Shown piece after piece: positions 18,625-27,353 of a DNA stretch of 64,000 bases. Origin of the DNA: Saprospiraceae bacterium (GTDB lineage Bacteria > Bacteroidota > Bacteroidia > Chitinophagales > Saprospiraceae); NCBI GenBank assembly GCA_026129545.1, contig JAHCHX010000006.1, forward strand, positions 1 to 64,000. Direction: 5' to 3'. The first letter of the stretch is position 1; each line of letters starts with the position of its first letter. Position numbers and translations under genes: made by a program. The notes under the pieces were generated by a model. The model saw only the letters and a list, made by a program, of their open reading frames with translations. It did not search any database and was not told where the DNA came from.

Positions 18625-19647
18625 ATGAAAAATTGGCTCGGCATCGCTGCGGCACTCCTTCTAGTGTTCGGAACTTATTGCAAACACAAGTCTCGCAACA
18701 AGGACGAACCCGCCGCCCTCCCGACGGATACACTGGCGCTAACGGCACAACCTGACACCGCGGAGCCGCCACTTTTGGCCATTCCCGTGACAAAGGCAGT
18801 CAACATCGGCGCCTATTTCAAATTCATGGATGCCATCGTGCAACAGTACGACTCCCTCGTGCCGTACCCGCTCACCGAGCATCTCCTCGTGCGCGCCAAT
18901 GCGTGGCTGATAGATACTTTGGAAAACACCGACTACTATCGCATGATGGAGCGCGACAGTTTTGTCTATGACCAACGCCAAATGCTTGCCCTTCGGCCCG
19001 GCGACACCCTCTACCTCCCCGGCGAAAAAACGGCGGCGAACTTGCTCCACCGAATGCAGGCCACCTACCTCGACATCAACATCCCCTCTTTTCAACTGCG
19101 CATCGTGGAAGGTGACAGCGTGCTCCACACCTTCCCCGTGCGAGTCGGCAAAAACCAAAAAAAGTTCTTGGCGCTAGCAGGCAATCTGGTGGACTTGCGC
19201 ACACGCACCGGCACCGGCGAAATCGTCCGCATCAGCCGCGACCCGCTTTTTCTCGACCCTGTGACGGGAAAGGAATTCAAATATACCCGCCGCGACGACC
19301 GCCGCACCACCCGAATGCCGCTCATCCCATGGATAGAACCCTCCATCAACGGCATCCGCCATGGGCAAATGATTCACCCCACCACCAACCCCAGCACGCT
19401 CGGCAAAGCCGCCTCCAATGGCTGCATCGGCCTAAAAGAAGCCGACGCCTGGCGTGTTTACTACTATGCCCCCATTGGGACAAAAGTGGTGGTGCGCTAC
19501 GATTTGATGGAAACCCTCACAACGGGCGACACCCTCCGCTACGAAGACGTGTATCGCTATCGGAAAGGCGGCGCCAAACCCTCGACGACACAAGCAGCGT
19601 TGTTTCCGGTGCTGGGCGGCAACAACGGATGTTGGTGTGGGGAGTAA
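18625..19647 (+). CDS. L,D-transpeptidase (YkuD domain) lipoprotein
   Basis: 340 aa from 18625 (MKNWLGIAAALLLVFGTYC); the Cys after LVFGTY may be a lipobox. The YkuD domain covers roughly residues 150-310, with the catalytic signature HGQMIHPTTNPSTLGKAASN followed by GCIGL, a variant of HxxxxxxxxxSHGCIRL in which SNGC replaces SHGC. L,D-transpeptidases cross-link or attach proteins to peptidoglycan in the periplasm. An N-terminal ~130-residue region precedes the catalytic domain. Probable operon with the upstream Usp gene. Confidence 0.88.
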   Translation: MKNWLGIAAALLLVFGTYCKHKSRNKDEPAALPTDTLALTAQPDTAEPPLLAIPVTKAVNIGAYFKFMDAIVQQYDSLVPYPLTEHLLVRANAWLIDTLENTDYYRMMERDSFVYDQRQMLALRPGDTLYLPGEKTAANLLHRMQATYLDINIPSFQLRIVEGDSVLHTFPVRVGKNQKKFLALAGNLVDLRTRTGTGEIVRISRDPLFLDPVTGKEFKYTRRDDRRTTRMPLIPWIEPSINGIRHGQMIHPTTNPSTLGKAASNGCIGLKEADAWRVYYYAPIGTKVVVRYDLMETLTTGDTLRYEDVYRYRKGGAKPSTTQAALFPVLGGNNGCWCGE

Positions 19648-19700
19648 GAAACCGTTTCCAAAGCTGCCTGATGCCCTGCGATAAAAACCGAGGAAAAAGA

Positions 19701-19733
19701 TTTGTTTCTTTAAAAGCCGTTCTTTTACCTTTG
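19701..19733 (+). promoter_or_regulatory. promoter of tRNA-Ala
   Basis: TTTG at 19701 and TACCTTTG at 19726-19733, separated by 21 bp, form a near-perfect Bacteroidota promoter. The tRNA begins 46 bp downstream. Confidence 0.75.
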
Positions 19734-19779
19734 CAGCCACTTTGAAGCGAAAGCGACAAAAATGCGTTTTTGATGAGAT

Positions 19780-19853
<74 letters not shown>

Positions 19854-19861
19854 CCCACGAA

Positions 19862-19892
19862 GCCCGGTCTTTTGAAAGGCCGGGTTTTTTTG
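19862..19892 (+). terminator. rho-independent terminator after tRNA-Ala
   Basis: CCCGG(T)CTTT ... AAAG(G)CCGGG hairpin followed by a run of seven T. Confidence 0.88.
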
Positions 19893-19920
19893 TTGGTAGG
19901 CCCCCCTTGCGCCACCCTTT

Positions 19921-20025
19921 TTTACCTTGATTCGCTAGGATTGGTCAAAGGAACATGAGCGTCACCTTTGATTTTGAGTGGCTTGTGTTGGTAGTCATGC
20001 CCAAGATTTGGCGGCGCGAGGCATA
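19921..20025. repeat. dispersed ~105-bp repeat, copy B
   Basis: Related to copies A, C and D (ACCTTGATTCGCTAGGATT ... GGCGGCGCGAGGCATAA) but the most diverged internally. Its minus-strand frame is also open. Confidence 0.75.
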
Positions 20026-20054
20026 AAGTCGCCTTTCCTGACAGTCTCCACAGT

Positions 20055-20160
20055 TATACCTTGATTCGCTAGGATTTGTTAGATGAACATGATTGATATT
20101 CTTGATTTTTAGCAGATTGCGATTGCAGCCATGCCCAAAACCTAACGGCGCGAAGCATAG
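20055..20160. repeat. dispersed ~105-bp repeat, copy C
   Basis: Tandem neighbour of copy B; starts TATACCTTGATTCGCTAGG and ends GGCGCGAAGCATAG. It lies just before the CRISPR array. Confidence 0.8.
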
Positions 20161-20178
20161 ATAGATATCACCTGTAAC

Positions 20179-20195
20179 GCCAACTTTCAGTTGGC
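20179..20195. other. perfect hairpin beside the distal end of the CRISPR array
   Basis: GCCAACT-TTC-AGTTGGC, a 7-bp stem with a 3-nt loop, 11 bp outside the first repeat. On the minus strand it would lie immediately downstream of a leader-driven array transcript. No T-run follows, so it is not a standard terminator. Confidence 0.45.
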
Positions 20196-20206
20196 ATCCT
20201 GTGTAT

Positions 20207-22905
20207 GTCTTAACCCTTCTTTTACTGGAAGATGGCTTTGGGGGTACAAAACTATGACCCTTAAGCAAGGTCACAGTAGTCTTAACCCTTCTTTTACTGG
20301 AAGATGGCTTTGGGGCTCACAATCCGAGACCGGGTGACAATCTCGAAGGTCGTCTTAACCCTTCTTTTACTGGAAGATGGCTTTGGGGGGGACGAGCGCA
20401 AGGCCGATGATGGAAAGATGGTAGGTCTTAACCCTTCTTTTACTGGAAGATGGCTTTGGGGGAGGCGGGAAAGTAACACCAAAAAAACGGCCGACGGCGT
20501 CTTAACCCTTCTTTTACTGGAAGATGGCTTTGGGGGAGCAGCCACCCCGTCCTTTGGTCGAAAGACCAAAGGGTCTTAACCCTTCTTTTACTGGAAGATG
20601 GCTTTGGGGACACCATCGGGGGGGCCGTTTCCATTCCAGCGCCGTTGTCTTAACCCTTCTTTTACTGGAAGATGGCTTTGGGGACCATAAAAGGTGCCAA
20701 CCCATGAATGGGTCGTCAGAGTCTTAACCCTTCTTTTACTGGAAGATGGCTTTGGGGTAAAAACACCCCTTGCAAATGAGCAGGGAAAGCAGGTCTTAAC
20801 CCTTCTTTTACTGGAAGATGGCTTTGGGGATCTATTGCAGAAGACCACAAGCTTGATTCACTAGACATGTCTTAACCCTTCTTTTACTGGAAGATGGCTT
20901 TGGGGAGGAACCCTAACGGTACAGAGAGGGTGATAGGTTAGTCCAGTCTTAACCCTTCTTTTACTGGAAGATGGCTTTGGGGCATATTGGGGAGTCCATA
21001 CGCTCCCGTGGTGAAGGTGTCTTAACCCTTCTTTTACTGGAAGATGGCTTTGGGGAGGTTTCCCTGAAAACCTTCGCTCGTACTGCGGCCCGTCTTAACC
21101 CTTCTTTTACTGGAAGATGGCTTTGGGGATGGATCCTAACGAACTGTGGGATATGAAAGATTCTAGTCTTAACCCTTCTTTTACTGGAAGATGGCTTTGG
21201 GGAAGGAGTGAAGGTGCTACAATACAGCCGCTAGAAGTGGTCTTAACCCTTCTTTTACTGGAAGATGGCTTTGGGGAAGAAATAAAGGAAGTGTCTATTA
21301 CATACACTCAAGAGTCTTAACCCTTCTTTTACTGGAAGATGGCTTTGGGGGTAAGAGAACCGGGGTGCAGCATCCGACAAGACACTGGTCTTAACCCTTC
21401 TTTTACTGGAAGATGGCTTTGGGGGGCAAAAAGAACCCCCCTAAAGGGGTTGTGCCCTGAAGTCTTAACCCTTCTTTTACTGGAAGATGGCTTTGGGGCT
21501 TTAACGCTAATACGGGAACAGAAACCGTAACTAAGTCTTAACCCTTCTTTTACTGGAAGATGGCTTTGGGGCAGACTTGCTCACTGCTGAAGAGTGGGCA
21601 GGAGTACAGGTCTTAACCCTTCTTTTACTGGAAGATGGCTTTGGGGAACTCACAATGGCAGCTCTAGAAACAAAATCATTCGTCTTAACCCTTCTTTTAC
21701 TGGAAGATGGCTTTGGGGGAATTTTCAAGCGTTCTTTCACAATCTCACGGGTGCGTCTTAACCCTTCTTTTACTGGAAGATGGCTTTGGGGAACGCCAGC
21801 TGCAGCACGCAAAATGCTGCTTGAACAATTGTCTTAACCCTTCTTTTACTGGAAGATGGCTTTGGGGCGTTCCTCAAGGAAAAGTTCGAGGATATAAAGG
21901 CTAAAAGGTCTTAACCCTTCTTTTACTGGAAGATGGCTTTGGGGAGCGGCAAGACGCACCCAGTTGGCAGTAAAATGCCAAGTCTTAACCCTTCTTTTAC
22001 TGGAAGATGGCTTTGGGGATGATTCGCTCTGTTGTATAGCCCAGCATAGTATCCCAGTCTTAACCCTTCTTTTACTGGAAGATGGCTTTGGGGAGCAAAA
22101 AAGCCAACGAACTAGGACTGTACGACATGGTCTTAACCCTTCTTTTACTGGAAGATGGCTTTGGGGTGGCGCTCAGCCGACAGTGATGGTTACAGTTGAG
22201 TCTTAACCCTTCTTTTACTGGAAGATGGCTTTGGGGGAGGTGTTCGCAGTTATGACGTGGGATACAACATGATTGTCTTAACCCTTCTTTTACTGGAAGA
22301 TGGCTTTGGGGCGGCGAGTGCCCAGCGCGCAATTGAGCGCCTGCGCAAAAAGTCTTAACCCTTCTTTTACTGGAAGATGGCTTTGGGGAATTTGGCCCTA
22401 GTTTCTTCTTCTACGAAGAATTAGTAGCCGTCTTAACCCTTCTTTTACTGGAAGATGGCTTTGGGGATACGCCGCCCGAGGCGGACTAAAAACTCAAAAA
22501 TTTGTCTTAACCCTTCTTTTACTGGAAGATGGCTTTGGGGTTGGCGCTCAGCCGACAGTGACGGTCACAATTCAATAGTCTTAACCCTTCTTTTACTGGA
22601 AGATGGCTTTGGGGTCTTCCAGTAAGAAGACTGATGACGGACGGCCAAAGGTGTTGTCTTAACCCTTCTTTTACTGGAAGATGGCTTTGGGGATTCCGCC
22701 GTAACATTCACATTATACCTTTTACTTATGAGTCTTAACCCTTCTTTTACTGGAAGATGGCTTTGGGGCTGCAACGCCAAATAGATGCCGCAGCATTCTG
22801 GTCTTAACCCTTCTTTTACTGGAAGATGGCTTTGGGGTTGTCGGGGTTAACCCCTGAAAGCCTCAAAGGTCTTAACCCTTCTTTTACTGGAAGATGGCTT
22901 TGGGG
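20207..22905 (-). CRISPR. CRISPR array: 37 repeats of 37 bp, 36 spacers of 31-41 bp
   Basis: The repeat (plus strand) begins GTCTTAACCC, has TTCTTTTACTGGAAGATGGC in the middle and ends TTTGGGG; all copies appear identical. Repeat starts run from 20207 to 22869, with periods of 68-78 bp. Variable spacer length is typical of type III systems. Minus-strand transcription is inferred: the reverse-complement repeat ends in GGTTAAGAC, cas2 and the other cas genes read toward the array on the minus strand, and an AT-rich leader-like segment (22906-23026) lies on that side. Spacers 27 and 32 are near-duplicates and spacer 5 contains a 9-bp hairpin. Peptides such as LNPSFTGRWLWG read through the repeats are not genes. 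Confidence 0.98.
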
Positions 22906-23026
22906 GGTATATTATTCAAACAAATTGGAAAACAGTAAGTTAACTCTAAAAAACCTGCCAAAAACATATATTCTCTCCAAAGCGTCGGCCTGATTTTTCG
23001 GAGGTGCAAAGTTATCCCTTTTATGT
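22906..23026 (-). promoter_or_regulatory. probable CRISPR leader
   Basis: A 121-bp AT-rich segment between the last repeat and the cas2 stop codon, without coding content. It is the only non-repetitive AT-rich flank of the array on the cas side, so it is the likely leader for minus-strand transcription and spacer insertion. Confidence 0.6.
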
Positions 23027-23515
23027 TCATATTATCAAGACGTTTGGAGGCGTGGTCACCATCTTATAATTTAGGTCTTTGCCGATAACATTGAGCTGCA
23101 CCATACTTTCGCGGGTGACCGGCAAGATAAGAATGCTGTCGCCATTCTCATACATACTGTTCACTTCTTCGAGTGTCTGCGCGATTTCGCGGTAGCGTTT
23201 GTGCTCCGTGCTGCCGATAAAGACCGATTTCTGCATACGCATGCAGCCGTTTTTGCTCAGGTACTTGGCCAGATGCCGCCGTACCTTGTGGTCTTCGATA
23301 TCGTACATGATGAAGAATAACATCGTGTTGTTGTTGGTTTCGTTCGCGTGTCGGAGGAAGTGTTCGATGCTGCGCACACGCTCTTCCAAGTCGGGCAGCT
23401 GCCGGTGGCGCTCGGGCAGGTAGCCTTGTAGGCGCTCGGTGCGAAGACCCGCTTCGCGCAGGCGGCGCAGGCGCTCAGGGAAGCTGATGTCGGGTTTGCG
23501 CGGGCGTTTGGCCAT
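23027..23515 (-). CDS. cas2: Cas2 with ~64-residue basic N-terminal extension
   Basis: 162 aa as read from 23515. The Cas2 ferredoxin-like core starts at residue 65 (MLFFIMYDIEDHKVRRHLAKYLSKNGCMRMQKSVFIG) with the conserved Asp at YDIED and the C-terminal DSILILPVT strand. Residues 1-64 are Arg/Glu-rich and helical-looking (RLRRLREAGLRTERL ... ERVRSIEHFLRHANET). An internal ATG at 23323 would give an ordinary 98-aa Cas2. The upstream frame has non-random protein-like composition, so the extension may be real and could contact a partner such as the primase-polymerase. Cas2 is the structural partner of Cas1 in spacer integration. Confidence 0.9.
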   Translation of the reverse strand: MAKRPRKPDISFPERLRRLREAGLRTERLQGYLPERHRQLPDLEERVRSIEHFLRHANETNNNTMLFFIMYDIEDHKVRRHLAKYLSKNGCMRMQKSVFIGSTEHKRYREIAQTLEEVNSMYENGDSILILPVTRESMVQLNVIGKDLNYKMVTTPPNVLII

Positions 23516-23520
23516 GGTGC

Positions 23521-23690
23521 CGATTTACGATTTACGATTTACGATTTGGGATTTACGATTTGGGATTTACGATTTGGGATTTGGGATTTGGGATTTGCGA
23601 TTTGGGATTTACGATTTACGATTTGGGATTTACGATTTGGGATTTGGGATTTACGATTTGGGATTTACGATTTGGGATTTACGATTTTGA
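23521..23690. repeat. (GATTTAC/GATTTGG)n heptamer array, plus orientation
   Basis: About 24 heptamers fill the space between cas2 and the primase-polymerase gene, starting 5 bp from the cas2 start codon. Confidence 0.95.
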
Positions 23691-23732
23691 CGGGGTCGCT
23701 TGGCTATGTGGTGCGGGTGGTGGGTGAAGCCT

Positions 23733-24824
23733 TCAGAACAGGATGTCCGCTTGGTCGGCCGCGCCGCCGCTGGGCATGGTGTCGGCGGCCTCTTGCGGGG
23801 CGCGGCCGTACCACTCGTGACGGCTGAAAATGGCCTGTTCGGTCACAAACACTGCCAGCCCACAGAGGCTTTCGTTGGTGTTGCGCTTGGGCACCTGCAC
23901 CACGCTGAAGCCGCGCTTGCCGTAGTACAGGTTGATCTCCGCCGCATCGTTGCCGCACTTCAGAGCCAGTTGCTTGCCAAACTGGATGTCCCGCACCTCG
24001 GCCACTTGGATGCCTTGCGCCTCTAGCGCGGCTTGCACCACAGGCAGCGCCAGCCCGATAGCCTCAGGCACGAACACGTCGCGCTTGAGCGGGTTGGGGC
24101 GCGCACGGGTCTGTAGTTTTCGCAGGATGTCGGCGTAAGTATCGGGGTGGATGGCATGGCTGCGCCCGGGTTTTTCTGCGGCGGGTTGTGCGGCCGCTCC
24201 GGTTTTTTCGGCCAATAGTTCGGCCATTGCTGGCTGGGTTTGCTCCGGCAGAAGGCCGCGCCAGCCGATGTGGTCGGCCAGAGGGTTGACGTAGGCAAGT
24301 GGGTCGTGGGCCATGAAGCAGACACGGGTGACATCCGAGGTGCGAAAGTCAATGTATTTGCTCAGTCCATACTGTTCCCCGAACGCAAAGGCAAAGGCTT
24401 TGTAGGCATCGGTGAAGGTTTTGGTGTCGGTGCAAGGCTCGTCGAGTCGAAACACGAGTTTCAACCCGTCGCCACCGGGCGAACGGAAGAGGAGCGCCAC
24501 GCGCTCGTCGGCGCTCAGCTGGGTCTTCCATTCAGCGAGGGTTGTTGCATCGCCGCTGAGCTTGTCCACATCGAGCACCCAAGCTTGGATTTGCTCAAAA
24601 TGCTCGGTGCGCCGCAGGCCACCGTCAAATTGGCCGCAGCAAAAGAAGGGCAGCCGCACCTTCAGCCGGGTGTAGGCGCTGGCATCGAGCTGTTTCACTC
24701 GACGCAGGCGCTCGGTGTCGTCGCGGAGTGCGGCATCGTCGCGCAAGCGGTGAAAGACCGATTCGAGCGTGGCGGGCTGGAGGGCAGCAGCGGTGTCGAG
24801 CAGGTTGTGACCGAGGTAAAACAT
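23733..24824 (-). CDS. CRISPR-associated primase-polymerase (type B, BT4734-like)
   Basis: 363 aa. The N-terminal region matches the BT4734-like/AEP primase-polymerase fold: motif I hDxD as AWVLDVDK (D85, D87), motif II RSPGGDGLK (about 114-122), and motif III YIDFRTSDVTRVCFMAHDP (about residues 158-176). A linker (~205-250) leads to a C-terminal domain of ~110 residues. CRISPR-associated prim-pols are known to sit beside Cas1-Cas2 in type III loci and are implicated in generating or trimming spacer DNA. Located between cas2 and cas1, framed by heptamer arrays. No reverse transcriptase is found in the locus, so this is the only polymerase candidate for adaptation. Confidence 0.85.
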   Translation of the reverse strand: MFYLGHNLLDTAAALQPATLESVFHRLRDDAALRDDTERLRRVKQLDASAYTRLKVRLPFFCCGQFDGGLRRTEHFEQIQAWVLDVDKLSGDATTLAEWKTQLSADERVALLFRSPGGDGLKLVFRLDEPCTDTKTFTDAYKAFAFAFGEQYGLSKYIDFRTSDVTRVCFMAHDPLAYVNPLADHIGWRGLLPEQTQPAMAELLAEKTGAAAQPAAEKPGRSHAIHPDTYADILRKLQTRARPNPLKRDVFVPEAIGLALPVVQAALEAQGIQVAEVRDIQFGKQLALKCGNDAAEINLYYGKRGFSVVQVPKRNTNESLCGLAVFVTEQAIFSRHEWYGRAPQEAADTMPSGGAADQADILF

Positions 24825-24827
24825 GAC

Positions 24828-25107
24828 GATTTACGATTTACGATTTACGATTTACGATTTGGGATTTACGATTTACGATTTACGATTTACGATTGCCGAG
24901 CGAGACTTGCGATTTGCGATTGCCGAGCGAGACTTGCGATTTGCGATTGCCGAGCGCGAGGGCCGAGCGAGACTGGGCGATTTTGGATTTACGATTACTG
25001 AACGGGGGTATCGGTCTCGCTCGGCAATCGCGCTCGGCAATCGTAAATCGTAAATCGTAAATCGTAAATCGTAAATCGTAAATCGTAAATCGTAAATCGT
25101 AAATCGC
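24828..25107. repeat. heptamer arrays in inverted orientation
   Basis: Plus-oriented GATTTAC units (24828-24895), a GATTGCCGAGCGAGAC-type linker region (24896-25037), then the opposite orientation CGTAAAT (25038-25107) ending 5 bp from the cas1 stop. The two halves are complementary and could form a long stem-loop. Confidence 0.92.
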
Positions 25108-25111
25108 AAAG

Positions 25112-26098
25112 TCACTCAAACCCTTTAAATAACGTGGCCAGCCCTTGTGCGGCTAGGTCAATGTGGGTGTAGCGCGAACGCTCCATTTTTTGCCAGATGA
25201 TTACCTCGTCCATATAGTCGGCAAAAGCTTGGATGAGGATACGCTTGCCGTAAGGATTGAGCCAGAAGGCTCCTTGCTCGACCTCAAAAAACTCCAGAAA
25301 GATGACTTCCTGCTTACACAGGCGGCACACCACGAAGTCGGCCCAGTGGCGAAATTTCTCGATGACATCATACACTAACACAGGTCGGTTGTACTCGTCG
25401 CGGTGAAAGATGCCGATGAACGGGTCCACGCCGGCACGGATGAGCGCGTGCTCCACCTTGCCGTAGAGGATGCCGTAGGCGTAGTTGAGCAGGCAGTTGA
25501 ACATATCGGTTGCCGGATGCTGCGAGCGCTGGGCAAAGCGGTACTGCGGCGGCATCATTGTGCTCAAAGCCTGAAAATAAGTCTTCGATGCAGCGGCTTC
25601 CAGTGCTCGCAATTTCGGGGCGGCATCGCTCAATCGCTCCTGCGGGGCGGCGAGGATGCGCGTACGATATTCGCTAATTTTAATGGCCGCTTCCGCAGCA
25701 AAGGTTTCTTCCGCCGGCTGGGGAAGGCTGAGCAATAGAGCAGCCTGATGCTCACATTTTTCAGCCAGCAGCTGCTGTACCCAAGCAGTCGCTAAGAGGC
25801 TTTGCACAAACAAGGCTTGCTTTTTCCGTATGACCGAAATGCTGCCAAACCGACTGCTCCACAGCCGCGCCTCGGGCTTGCCCCGCCGGTCCACAAACTG
25901 CACGTCTATGTCGTGCTCCACCGCCGCAAAGGCCAGCTCCGCCGTCAGGAGCGTGGCCCGGTGCACAAACACCGTCTCGATCTGCCGCAACGGCACGCGC
26001 TGCACCTCCGCCGCCTCGTCGGCCTTGGGCGGATAGACCACCAAGTGGCCCTCCTTGATGCTGACCTTGCAGCCGGGTGTGTTGATGTAAACTTGCAT
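25112..26098 (-). CDS. cas1: Cas1 integrase
   Basis: 328 aa, the normal Cas1 length. The N-terminal beta-domain (MQVYINTPGCKVSIKEGHLVV) precedes the helical catalytic domain with metal ligands E167 (LEAAASKTYF), H232 (GIFHRDEYNRPVLVYD) and E247 (DVIEKFR). All catalytic positions are intact. With Cas2 it integrates new spacers at the leader end. No fused reverse transcriptase or Cas6 domain. Heptamer arrays lie on both sides in opposite orientation. Confidence 0.97.
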   Translation of the reverse strand: MQVYINTPGCKVSIKEGHLVVYPPKADEAAEVQRVPLRQIETVFVHRATLLTAELAFAAVEHDIDVQFVDRRGKPEARLWSSRFGSISVIRKKQALFVQSLLATAWVQQLLAEKCEHQAALLLSLPQPAEETFAAEAAIKISEYRTRILAAPQERLSDAAPKLRALEAAASKTYFQALSTMMPPQYRFAQRSQHPATDMFNCLLNYAYGILYGKVEHALIRAGVDPFIGIFHRDEYNRPVLVYDVIEKFRHWADFVVCRLCKQEVIFLEFFEVEQGAFWLNPYGKRILIQAFADYMDEVIIWQKMERSRYTHIDLAAQGLATLFKGFE

Positions 26099-26104
26099 GG
26101 CTTT

Positions 26105-26275
26105 TGATTTTGGATTGACGATTTACGATTGACGATTGCCGAGCGAGACCAGGCGATTTACGATTTACGATTTACGATTTACGATTTACGATTTACGATT
26201 TGCGATTTACGATTTGCGATTTACGATTTACGATTTACGATTTACGATTTGCGATTTACGATTTGCGATTGCCGG
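26105..26275. repeat. heptamer array, plus orientation
   Basis: GATTTAC/GATTTGC units starting 6 bp from the cas1 start codon and ending in the GATTGCCGGGCGAGAGG linker. Confidence 0.95.
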
Positions 26276-26385
26276 GCGAGAGGATTGAGCGAGACGTTTC
26301 TTGTTGACGAGTGAAAAAATTATTGGTTAGGTTGGTTTTTGTTTGATAGTTTTGTTTTGGATTGTCATTTTAAAATACTGTTTTT

Positions 26386-26790
26386 ATGACGGAAGATGAA
26401 CTAAAGAAACGCTTGAAGGACTGGGCGGTGGCGGTCGTCCTGTTCACGCGGCAGTTTCCCAAAGAGCCGGAGTTTAAGGCTGTCCGGGGGCAGTTGGTGC
26501 GGTCGGCGCCTTCGGCGGCTGCCAATTATCGAGCGGCGTGCAGGGGCAAGTCCACGCCCGACTTTATCAACAAACTCAAGACCGTCGAAGAAGAACTGGA
26601 CGAGTCCATGTTCTGGCTCGAGTTCGCCGTCGCCCTGTCTGCCGAACTCCGCCCCCCCGTGGTACCGCTCTACAAAGAAGCCGACGAACTGCTCGCCATC
26701 ATCGTCGCATCCATCAAAACCTCCCGCGCCAAACCAGCCTCCCCCAAACCCTCCAAGCCCCCCAAACCGCCCAAAAACAACGACCCCTAA
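26386..26790 (+). CDS. four-helix-bundle protein (S23 / 23S rRNA intervening-sequence family)
   Basis: 134 aa, on the opposite strand to the cas genes. It shows the family pattern: FKAVRGQLVRSAPSAAANYRAACRGKS, then FINKLKTVEEELDESMFWLEFA, with a Lys/Pro-rich tail (KPSKPPKPPKNNDP). These small proteins form pentameric four-helix bundles; some are encoded in rRNA intervening sequences or beside diversity-generating retroelements, but their role is not settled. An AT-rich promoter region precedes it and heptamer arrays flank it on both sides in opposite orientation, as if the gene had been inserted between cas1 and the helicase. Confidence 0.88.
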   Translation: MTEDELKKRLKDWAVAVVLFTRQFPKEPEFKAVRGQLVRSAPSAAANYRAACRGKSTPDFINKLKTVEEELDESMFWLEFAVALSAELRPPVVPLYKEADELLAIIVASIKTSRAKPASPKPSKPPKPPKNNDP

Positions 26791-26799
26791 ATGCCCCCC

Positions 26800-27352
26800 T
26801 TCGGCCCTCTCGCTCGGCAATCGTAAATCGTCAATCGTCAATCCAAAAATCCCTTCGGCCCTCTCGCTCGGCAATCGTAAATCGTCAATCGTCAATCGTC
26901 AATCGTCAATCGTCAATCGTAAATCGTCAATCCAAAAATCCCTTCGGCCCTCTCGCTCGGCAATCGTAAATCGTCAATCGTCAATCGTCAATCCAAAAAT
27001 CCCTTCGGCCCTCTCGCTCGTAAATCGTAAATCGTAAATCGTAAATCCAAAAATCCCTTCGGCCCTCTCGCTCGTCAATCGTAAATCGTCAATCGTCAAT
27101 CGTAAATCGTCAATCCAAAAATCCCTTCGGCCCTCTCGCTCGTCAATCGTCAATCGTAAATCGTAAATCGTCAATCGTAAATCGTCAATCGTCAATCGTA
27201 AATCGTAAATCGTCAATCCAAAAATCCCTTCGGCCCTCTCGCTCGTCAATCGTCAATCGTAAATCGTCAATCGTAAATCGTCAATCGTAAATCCAAAAAT
27301 CCCTTCGGCCCTCTCGCTCGGCAATCGTAAATCGTCAATCGTAAATCCAAAA
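26800..27352. repeat. higher-order heptamer array with CCCTTCGGCCCTCTCGCTCG linkers
   Basis: Eight copies of a linker CCTTCGGCCCTCTCGCTCG alternate with variable runs of AATCGTA/AATCGTC heptamers. It ends 2 bp from the helicase stop codon. It is the longest heptamer block in the window (~550 bp). Confidence 0.95.
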
Positions 27353-27353
27353 A

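Noticed and set aside
20224..22905. Many 60-95-aa reading frames with LNPSFTGRWLWG, VLTLLLLEDGFG or PKPSSSKRRVKT repeats
   Set aside because: They are translations of the CRISPR repeat and spacers; no start sites or family resemblance.
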